This document shows positions 17,202-23,011 of a stretch of 32,990 nucleotides of DNA, in pieces. Source of the DNA: Tepidiphilus sp. J10 (GTDB taxonomy: Bacteria; Pseudomonadota; Gammaproteobacteria; Burkholderiales; Thiobacillaceae); the NCBI GenBank assembly GCA_945897955.1, contig CAMDGQ010000041.1, positions 1 through 32,990 of the forward strand, written 5' to 3'. Both the position numbers and the translations under genes were made by a program. Position 1 is the stretch's first letter; each line of letters opens with the position of its first letter. Under the pieces are notes generated by a model, which did not search any database, was not told the DNA's origin, and saw only the letters and a list, made by a program, of their open reading frames with translations.

Positions 17202-17429
17202 ATGCCTGCCTTCAAACCCTGCCAGGGCCAGACCGCCTGCCGCGACGATGGCGAAACCTGCCTCACCTGCGGCCGCAGCCTGGCCGAGATCGCACAGTCG
17301 CGGAGCCTGATCGACACACTGGCCGATCTGGTGGTGAAACAAGGCTATGACAACGTCGAGGAATTTGCCGGTTATGTGGCCGCCAAGGTAGTCAAGAAGG
17401 TCCGGCATCGACAGGCAAAACCGGACTGA
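17202..17429 (+). CDS. Small Cys-motif protein (DUF1289-like), downstream of nifA
   Basis: This gene encodes 75 residues starting two bases after the nifA stop. The N-terminus has four Cys (7, 13, 20, 23) in the pattern C-x5-C-x6-C-x2-C followed by GRSLAEIAQ. This resembles the C…C…CxGCGRT-EEI signature of DUF1289 proteins and could bind zinc or Fe-S. The C-terminal part is helical and basic (AAKVVKKVRHRQ). The tight spacing places it in the nifLA operon. Its last 38 bases overlap the 3' end of the convergent Rieske gene. The function is unknown; a role in nitrogen fixation is inferred from position only. Confidence 0.65.
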   Translation: MPAFKPCQGQTACRDDGETCLTCGRSLAEIAQSRSLIDTLADLVVKQGYDNVEEFAGYVAAKVVKKVRHRQAKPD

Positions 17430-17790
17430 TCGCGCTGACCCGCCAATCGGCAATGCCGATTTCACCGTTCTCTTCGTAGATGGAAACCGGGCGCAGTTTC
17501 TCGCCTTCGCACATCGTGCTGACCGATGTGCCGGTTTCCGGCGTGTAGACGATGCCGTGCATCGAGCAGCGCAAGTACCGGCCGCTGTGGTCGAACACCA
17601 GATCCTTCTCGCAGTCCAGCGGGCGCGGCATGTGGACGCAGCGGTTGATGTAGGCGTAGCAAATGCCGCCGAAGCGTATCAGCAGGCATTCCTCTTCGCG
17701 CCCCTCGAAAGTCATTTTCAGCTTGCGATGGCAGCCTTCCGCAAGCGCTTCGCTTGCGCAGAACGGAAACCTTGGCGCGTCTGTACTCAT
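17392..17790 (-). CDS. Rieske-type [2Fe-2S] ferredoxin-like protein
   Basis: This small soluble protein (132 residues) has a complete Rieske motif: C51-V-H53 in NRCVHMPRPLD, and C75-S-M-H78 in LRCSMHGIVYTPETG. There is no signal peptide or TM helix and no oxygenase domain, so it is a stand-alone cytoplasmic electron carrier or a regulatory Rieske protein. The ATG overlaps the stop of the preceding 122-aa gene (ATGA), so translation is coupled. It is the last gene of a three-gene unit whose upstream promoter has sigma-54 and NifA elements. It might supply electrons to or protect nitrogenase; that is inference. The 3' end overlaps the small Cys gene after nifA. Confidence 0.88.
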   Translation of the reverse strand: MSTDAPRFPFCASEALAEGCHRKLKMTFEGREEECLLIRFGGICYAYINRCVHMPRPLDCEKDLVFDHSGRYLRCSMHGIVYTPETGTSVSTMCEGEKLRPVSIYEENGEIGIADWRVSAISPVLPVDAGPS

Positions 17791-18155
17791 GGCATTCCGC
17801 CGAGTCCGGGCGAGAGCTTGAACAACTCCGGATAAACGCGGGTGTAGTCGATCAGGCTTTGTACGGTGCGCGGCGTCAGTTCCTTGATCGCGACCCAGAT
17901 GCGGAAGGCATGTTCGTTCGGACGGGCGAGCGCGGCCGGCAAGGCGGCCCAGGCCGTCCAGTCGATCCCGTTCAGGTGCGTTTTGACATCCGCCGGCAGG
18001 TTGTGCGCGGTTTGCGACAGCGTGCCGAGCAGTTGGAAAGTCTGCAAACGGGTCAACCGGCTGGCGAAAAACTCCCGCTCATCGAGCTCGTCGGCCAGCA
18101 CCAGGATGTCCTGCCCGGTCTGCTCGATCAACTTCAACATGGCTGCGGTCAACAT
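17787..18155 (-). CDS. HepT/DUF86-like helical protein without the usual RNase motif
   Basis: This gene encodes 122 residues, all helical. The segment LTRLQTFQLLGTLSQTAHNLPADVKTHLNGIDWTAW reads like the DUF86/HepT core in which 'NLEIIGEA…LP…hP.IPW' is conserved. In HepT toxins the next stretch holds an R-x4-6-H-x-Y catalytic motif; here it reads ALARPNEHAFRIWVA and the motif is not intact. No MntA-type nucleotidyltransferase antitoxin gene is adjacent. It is therefore more likely a repurposed protein than a toxin. It sits between the unrecognised 186-aa gene and the Rieske gene with a four-base overlap to the latter. The start may be 18155 or 18140. The family link is a by-eye similarity. Confidence 0.6.
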   Translation of the reverse strand: MLTAAMLKLIEQTGQDILVLADELDEREFFASRLTRLQTFQLLGTLSQTAHNLPADVKTHLNGIDWTAWAALPAALARPNEHAFRIWVAIKELTPRTVQSLIDYTRVYPELFKLSPGLGGMP

Positions 18156-18197
18156 GGGTCGTCAACCCCGCTCCTGCGCAAGCGCCAACATGCGCAC

Positions 18198-18758
18198 CTA
18201 CACTGCCCCGTGGAAGCCACGTTTGGCATTCGTGGTAAGGGTCAACGCGACTTCCAGCGCTACCTGCTCGTAGGCCGGCCGATAACCCAGTGCGGCCTGG
18301 TAAAGCGTGTTGACCTTCTCGGCGCTGCTCTGGCCCTTGAAATCGCTTTTTTCCAGATTCAATTCGTCGACCAGTTCATTCCAGACCAGACCATCCGACA
18401 GCGGCAGCAGCGTGAAACCGATGCCCGCAACCTCAACCCGCATCGGTTTCGCAATGTTGACGACATAAAGAATCACCACCAGGCCTGGCGCGAAGAACGG
18501 TTGATACTTCTCGACGAAGGCCTTCAGGTGGTCAAGTTCATCGAGCGAGCCCGCGACAAACAACAACTGCGTCGAGTCAGCCAGCAGTGCCGAGCCGATC
18601 ATCGTTGCCAGCGGCGGCTTGCGACGGCCCATCGCATCGGCGACTTCACCCTCGATCAGGACCAGGTCGCCGCGATAGGCTTGCAAGCCGTGACCGGCGC
18701 TGTCCTTGAAGTTGCTGTTGTAGAGCAAGCCCTGGGTTTCAAAGGTATCGAGCAGCAT
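18198..18758 (-). CDS. Unrecognised protein, first gene of a predicted NifA-regulated unit
   Basis: This gene encodes 186 residues starting MLLDTFETQGLLYNSNFKDS. An open extension up to 18938 exists, but it crosses a sigma-54 promoter (18793-18808) and a NifA site (18886-18901), so the start at 18758, 25 bases after the predicted transcription start, is preferred. I do not recognise the family. There is no signal peptide; one strongly hydrophobic strand-like stretch (PGLVVILYVVNIAKP) and a GSALLADSTQLLFVAG segment suggest an alpha/beta soluble fold. There are no Cys and no obvious metal or nucleotide motif. It is followed by the HepT-like and Rieske genes on the same strand. Its control points to a nitrogen-fixation role, but the activity is unknown. 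Confidence 0.72.
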   Translation of the reverse strand: MLLDTFETQGLLYNSNFKDSAGHGLQAYRGDLVLIEGEVADAMGRRKPPLATMIGSALLADSTQLLFVAGSLDELDHLKAFVEKYQPFFAPGLVVILYVVNIAKPMRVEVAGIGFTLLPLSDGLVWNELVDELNLEKSDFKGQSSAEKVNTLYQAALGYRPAYEQVALEVALTLTTNAKRGFHGAV

Positions 18759-18792
18759 GAAAGTGTTCCCGGATTGGCAAATAACCGGATAC

Positions 18793-18808
18793 AGCAATTT
18801 GCGGGCCA
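18793..18808 (-). promoter_or_regulatory. Sigma-54 (-24/-12) promoter upstream of the 186-aa gene
   Basis: Reading the minus strand: TGGCCCGCAAATTGCT. It has the GG-N10-GC spacing and departs from the 16-base consensus at only two positions. Transcription would start near 18783, 25 bases before the ATG at 18758. Confidence 0.75.
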
Positions 18809-18885
18809 GCCACCGCTCAGATGCAACAACGTCGGAAATATGCGGCTTTATCGGCTGACGAAGCACTGACAACGACTTGCTGCTC

Positions 18886-18901
18886 TGTCGCAAAAACGAC
18901 A
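18886..18901. promoter_or_regulatory. NifA upstream activator sequence (TGT-N10-ACA)
   Basis: TGT CGCAAAAACG ACA is centred about 110 bp upstream of the predicted start from the sigma-54 promoter at 18793-18808. It is the second TGT-N10-ACA site in this nif region that is correctly placed relative to a -24/-12 element. Confidence 0.75.
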
Positions 18902-18994
18902 ACTTCCATTCGGGCGTGAAGGTTTCTGACGAAAGCATCGGCAGGAGTACGACCGCTGCGACGGATATTCTCTACTGGAGGAACACGGATGGGA

Positions 18995-20032
18995 CTAGCG
19001 CCGGCCAACTCGTTGCGTGTCCATCGGAATCGGTTGCCACGCCCGAATCTGCTGGTCGGCAGCCTTGCGCTGCGCCGGCTTCAGGCGTTCGCAGCCGGCT
19101 TCGGCCAGTTCCCCTGCTTCAGGAAGCTGGTGTGCGGCCAGACTCCACCAGACGCAGGCCTGCACCGGATCTTGTTGCACGCCAAGGCCGTCGTCGTAGA
19201 GAAAACCCAGATCAGCCTGCGCCCGCGCAAGCCCGCGCTCGGCCGCAGCCAGCATCCAGCGCGCCGCTGCGTCAGCGTTCTTCGGTACGCCCTTTCCGCT
19301 CAAGAAGTGATGTGCCAGTGCGAATTGCGCTCTTGGATCGGCCGCTGCGGCGGCACGCTGCAACCAGTCGATCGCAGCTGCCTCGTCGCGATCCACCCCC
19401 TCGCCATTGGCATACATCAGCGCGACGTTGTATTGCGCGATGGCGTCGCCGGCTTTGGCTGCCTGCTCGTACCACTTGAATGCCTCGACCACGTCCTTCG
19501 CGACGCCGCGGCCTGTGGCATAAAACGCACCCAGATTGGTTTTCGCGCCTCCATGCCCCAGCTCTGCCGCCTTGCGCAGCCAGATCACCGCCTGCGCGTC
19601 ATCTCTGGTCAAGCCAGGCCCTTCGGCATACAGCATGCCCAGATTGAAGGCTGCACTGACGTGATCCTGGCTCGCCGCCAAGCGGTACCAGTCGGCTGCG
19701 ATCGCTGCATCCTGCTCGACGGCGCGGCCTGCCGCGTACATCACGCCGAGGTTGTATTGCCCTTCCGGGTGGCCCTGCTCGGCCGATTTGCGATACCAGA
19801 CCACAGCCAGCGCATCATCGCGTGGCACGCCAAGCAGTCCATAGGAATAGAGACTGCCAAGACCGGCCTGCGCTTCGGCATCGCCCTGCTCCGCCACAGT
19901 GCGCAGGATTTTTACCGCAGCACTGCGGTCGCCGCGCGCGAGCGCCTGTTCTAGCGCTTGCATCGAGCCCGCAAAAAGCGAGCCTGATGACATGAGCAAA
20001 ATCCAGCCGGCCAGGAAAATTCGACGCATCAC
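18995..20032 (-). CDS. Exported Sel1-like (SLR/TPR) repeat protein
   Basis: This gene encodes 345 residues. The signal peptide MMRRIFLAGWILLMSSGSLFAG is followed by about seven Sel1-type repeats of about 36 residues, each with the pattern A-x2-LG-x-(L/M)Y-x-G-x-G-(V)-x-(R/K)D-x2-A-x2-W(Y/L)-x-(K)AA. Examples are NLGVMYAAGRAVEQD and NLGAFYATGRGVAKD. Such solenoids are protein-binding adaptors in the periplasm or at the cell surface; the partner is unknown. GGGGAC upstream supports the start (either of the two first Met codons). It lies upstream of the predicted NifA-controlled unit on the same strand but 236 bp away, with its own control likely. Confidence 0.88.
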   Translation of the reverse strand: MMRRIFLAGWILLMSSGSLFAGSMQALEQALARGDRSAAVKILRTVAEQGDAEAQAGLGSLYSYGLLGVPRDDALAVVWYRKSAEQGHPEGQYNLGVMYAAGRAVEQDAAIAADWYRLAASQDHVSAAFNLGMLYAEGPGLTRDDAQAVIWLRKAAELGHGGAKTNLGAFYATGRGVAKDVVEAFKWYEQAAKAGDAIAQYNVALMYANGEGVDRDEAAAIDWLQRAAAAADPRAQFALAHHFLSGKGVPKNADAAARWMLAAAERGLARAQADLGFLYDDGLGVQQDPVQACVWWSLAAHQLPEAGELAEAGCERLKPAQRKAADQQIRAWQPIPMDTQRVGRR

Positions 20033-20187
20033 AGTCCCCTTGATTTTGGTCTCTTTCCATTCAGCTTAGTCGATGGCCTGACCACGGCCTGACTTGGGCC
20101 AAATCCAAATTCAGTCTGGTTACTGCAGGATTCCTGCGCTAGAACACAATAAGAAGAGAAAAACATCCTTTTTCAAGGGGGCTCAAA

Positions 20188-20982
20188 ATGAAATCGATGC
20201 TCAAGCGTTATTCCATAGTGCTTGCCGTATTGCTGGCAGGCTGTGAAACGATTCCCATGCTGCAAAACTTCGCAACCTCCAGCCCGCGTTCCGAACGCCT
20301 CATGCAGGCCTGCGTTGAAGCGGAGACGCCGAAGGCGCTGAAACAGATCGGGCCGCGTTTCAAGGATCGCGAAGAGGCCGGGATGTTCGTCCATATGATC
20401 TGTCAGGTGCAGACGCGCATCTGCGCCGAAAAGCCGGACGGCGACGATTGCCAGAATACTTTGGTCAGCTATGGAATGGGCGATCCGAACTATGTGCCGT
20501 CGCCGGATGCGGCCCTGTTCAGCGCCTCGGCACAAGGCGCCACCGCCGCCGTGCGCGACTTGCTGGCCGGCGGTGCAAATCCGAACAGCCAGAACGCGGG
20601 TGGCTGGACGTCGCTGATGATCGCCGCCGCGGAGCGGCATCCGGACACTGTCATCGTGTTGCTCGACGCCAAGGCAAACCCGAATCTTCGCAACCGCCTC
20701 GGCCGCACCGCGTTGATGTTCGCCGCGTCCTACGGCCAGGATGTCATTGTCGAGCGGCTGCTTGCAGCCGGTGCCGATCCGAACATTGTGGACAGTACGA
20801 CCGGCTCGACGGCGCTGATCGCGGCAGCCTCGGCCGGCCATGCCGGCGTTGTGGAAGCATTGTTGCGCGGCGGCGCCAACCCGACGATCAAGTCGAGGCA
20901 GGGCGAATTCGCAATCGACATCGCGCGGAAAAAAGACCATGCCGAAGTCATCCGGCTTTTGCAGAAGTATGGAAACCAATGA
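20188..20982 (+). CDS. Ankyrin-repeat lipoprotein
   Basis: This gene encodes 264 residues. It has a lipoprotein signal with lipobox LAG-C19. Residues about 35-95 form a short domain with four Cys (AC, IC, IC, DDC) before the ankyrin part. From about 108 there are four ankyrin repeats with typical GGANPNSQNAGGWTSLMIAA, AKANPNLRNRLGRTALMFAA, GADPNIVDSTTGSTALIAAA and GGANPTIKS. It should be a membrane-anchored periplasmic protein-interaction module. GGGGGCT precedes the ATG. The next gene encodes a small lipoprotein that resembles its Cys domain, so the pair may work together. The binding partner is unknown. Confidence 0.9.
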   Translation: MKSMLKRYSIVLAVLLAGCETIPMLQNFATSSPRSERLMQACVEAETPKALKQIGPRFKDREEAGMFVHMICQVQTRICAEKPDGDDCQNTLVSYGMGDPNYVPSPDAALFSASAQGATAAVRDLLAGGANPNSQNAGGWTSLMIAAAERHPDTVIVLLDAKANPNLRNRLGRTALMFAASYGQDVIVERLLAAGADPNIVDSTTGSTALIAAASAGHAGVVEALLRGGANPTIKSRQGEFAIDIARKKDHAEVIRLLQKYGNQ

Positions 20983-21030
20983 GGATGCCCGGGCCGACCG
21001 GAATTTTTCATCAACCAACAGGAGAGAAAA

Positions 21031-21306
21031 ATGAAAACGGTGTTCATGGCCTTGCTGGTCATCGGTTTATTGGGTTGTGAAACTTTGCCGACAAATACCG
21101 CGAGTTCGAGTGCGGGTGTGCATGCGGGCAATATCTACGACGTGTGCCTGCAGATCGAGACCAAGGCATCCAAGGAACGCAAGCAAGAGAACCCGGAAAT
21201 TGTCGCGCATTACGTCTGCAGTTTTTACAAGGGCACATGCAAGGACGAACCGAATGGAGAAAGCTGCCAGAGGGGTATTCGTAAGTATTCCGCGAAGATG
21301 AAGTAA
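21031..21306 (+). CDS. Small lipoprotein related to the Cys domain of the ankyrin lipoprotein
   Basis: This gene encodes 91 residues. The lipobox LLG-C16 is followed by ETLPTN, closely like CETIPM in the preceding gene. The body VCLQIETKASKERK…VAHYVCSFYKGTCKDEPNGESCQRGIRKYS aligns with ACVEAETPKALKQ…FVHMICQVQTRICAEKPDGDDCQNTLVSYG of the ankyrin lipoprotein, including four Cys in the same order. It therefore looks like a duplicated stand-alone version of that domain; disulfides are likely in the periplasm. AGGAGAG lies before the ATG and the gap to the upstream gene is 48 bp. No family name is known to me. Confidence 0.75.
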   Translation: MKTVFMALLVIGLLGCETLPTNTASSSAGVHAGNIYDVCLQIETKASKERKQENPEIVAHYVCSFYKGTCKDEPNGESCQRGIRKYSAKMK

Positions 21307-21415
21307 ACGGGCGTCGCGGTGGCTATCCGTAGTGCCGCCGCTGCGCTGGAGCGCGAAAAGATTCAGTGATGAATGTTGGGCGAAGGCGCTTGCCGCTCGC
21401 TCTTAAAACCCCCGA

Positions 21416-21722
21416 CTATCCGGCAATCATCCTCAGCCTGTTCTCCGGGCGATCGTCGCTGAGTATCTTCTGGTTGTCCCAAGCCAACAGAACTCGCCCT
21501 TCATTTCCGCCTTCGAGGCGATGAAGTCGTAGCCGTCGGTCGGCAGGAAGACGACCACATGAGCGCAGTGCGAGTGATGAATTCGGACAGTATCCCGAGT
21601 GCATCGACGAAGCGCTCGGCGCACTTCTCCTGGAGTTTTAAGGCTGATTTAACTTGCTGCTTGCAGTCTGAGCAGACCGAGGCTCTGGAATTGAAACTCC
21701 GATATGCGCGACAACCATTCAT
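21416..21722 (-). pseudogene. Decayed gene with two apparent frameshifts
   Basis: The 397-bp gap after the small lipoprotein holds no intact gene. On the minus strand three overlapping frames join into one protein-like sequence: KLQEKCAERFVDALG…, then HVVVFLPTDGYDFIASKAEM, then LLAWDNQKILSDDRPENRLR. The joins lie near 21550-21565 and 21475-21495. Each piece looks coding and ends where the next begins, which suggests an old gene broken by two indels. The family is not recognised. Its 5' end overlaps the start of the cytochrome gene on the other strand. Confidence 0.42.
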
Positions 21723-22345
21723 CCCGCTGTGATTCCCTTCGCCTTGACAGGCCAGGCAGGCGCTGGCTGATTATCCTGCTCACTGTTTGGTTCGGTGCCA
21801 TGCTTGCCGGAGCAAGCCGTGCAGCGGACTCCGGCGACGCGGCCAGCGCGAAACGCTGTTTCAAATGCCATGCCGAGGATGGCCTAGAGTCCGGCGATGG
21901 GGAGCCGATCATCGCGGCACAGCCATTCGCGTATATCGTCGCAGCGCTGGATGCTTTCCAGACAGGCGCGCGGGTCGATAAATCAATGAACAAAGTAACC
22001 AAGAGCATGACTCGCGAGGAGATAGAAGCCTCGGCTCGCTACTACGCAAGTCTGCCGAACAAATCACCTCGTCAACCGTTCGACACGAAATTTGCGGGCA
22101 AGGGGGCCGGCATTCATGCCCGCCTGTGCGAGAAATGCCATGTTGACGGAGGGCGCGGGTTCAGTATGGAGAAAACGCCGGGGCCGATACTGGCCGGGCA
22201 GACGGAAAAATATCTGCGAGCGCAGTTTGCCCAGTTCATGTCACTGGACCGGGAAATGCCCAGCGGCATGGGTATCGCCATGCTTGAACTCCTGCCTGGT
22301 GACGCCAATGCCTTGCTGCATTACTACATCTCGCGCAGTCCGTAG
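21704..22345 (+). CDS. Dihaem class I cytochrome c (c4/c553-like)
   Basis: This gene encodes 213 residues. A hydrophobic export segment lies at about 21-40 after an unusually long, basic N-region, with likely cleavage near SRA-ADS. There are two CxxCH haem sites, CFKCH (52-56) and CEKCH (142-146), each opening a domain of about 80 residues. Candidate axial Met residues follow (KSMTREE; REMPSGM). This is the layout of cytochrome c4-type periplasmic electron carriers and of the cytochrome subunit of flavocytochrome c sulfide dehydrogenase. No flavoprotein or oxidase gene is adjacent. It may serve respiration or sulfur oxidation; partners cannot be named. Confidence 0.88.
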   Translation: MRDNHSSRCDSLRLDRPGRRWLIILLTVWFGAMLAGASRAADSGDAASAKRCFKCHAEDGLESGDGEPIIAAQPFAYIVAALDAFQTGARVDKSMNKVTKSMTREEIEASARYYASLPNKSPRQPFDTKFAGKGAGIHARLCEKCHVDGGRGFSMEKTPGPILAGQTEKYLRAQFAQFMSLDREMPSGMGIAMLELLPGDANALLHYYISRSP

Positions 22346-22432
22346 CATGAGTTCCATGCCGACCAGGATGACCGCTGCTTGCGGGTAACTTGGGTGTTCT
22401 ATTGATCCGACACGAATTAACCTTGAATCCCG

Positions 22433-22494
22433 TTCGCCCTGAACCCGTCGAAAGGCTTAGCTTCGGCCCTTCGACAAGCTTCAGGGTGAGCGAA
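22433..22494. repeat. REP-like inverted repeat
   Basis: Left arm 22433-22456 (starts TTCGCCCTGAAC) and right arm 22465-22494 (ends AGGGTGAGCGAA) are complementary with a few mismatches. The core CCCTGA-x-GTCGA resembles the dispersed CCCTGAGCTTGTCGAAGGG-type elements seen in many proteobacteria. Confidence 0.6.
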
Positions 22495-22499
22495 AGTCA

Positions 22500-23011
22500 G
22501 CACGAACCGAGTTGCGGATAAACCTGGCCGGATCATTAGCGATTGACGGGCGATTACGGAAAATCCGAAATGCGGGGGGTATCGGCGGTCAGATTCCGTA
22601 GAAATCTGGCGTTGAGCGCCTGACGGAAGCCGCATGGCACCGAGAGTCGGCTCTGGGTCGCTTTTCCATGTGGCTATTCAATCGGCGCCACTGATTTCGT
22701 CGTCCTGAGCTTTGGCTATGCAGCGGGAGCTGTCATTGGCGAGGCTCTGAGCGGCGGCTTACGGAGTCGTTCAGCCTACGAACCGACTACCCAATGCCGG
22801 TACGTCGGCCGGTAAAGCCGCTCGTCCCGATCTGGTTCCAGCCGTTCACGTATGACCGCTTTCTTCGGAAGCGAAGGAGCCACCGTCCCGTTTCTGACAC
22901 TGTCGCCTACGGTCAGCCAATGACTGCAATTTGGTCTTGACCTGACTGAACTGGATTCGAGTGAAAAGGCTGCTGCCATGTAGTATCTCAACCATTCTTC
23001 CAGGGGGACGC
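22500..23011. other. Long intergenic stretch upstream of cas3 without a recognisable gene
   Basis: No open frame here looks coding on either strand; the short frames lack ribosome sites and family motifs. It must hold the cas promoter, but I see no convincing -35/-10 pair; the best -35-like word is TTGACC at 22937. The composition is less GC rich than the cas genes. It may be decayed sequence at the edge of the CRISPR locus. Confidence 0.4.

Noticed and set aside
18759-18938. N-terminal 60-residue extension of the 186-aa gene
   Set aside because: It contains the -24/-12 promoter and the NifA site, and the start at 18758 lies at a normal distance after the promoter.
22961-23011. Earlier start for Cas3
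   Set aside because: The added residues are not Cas3-like, and AGGGGGAC precedes the ATG at 23012.
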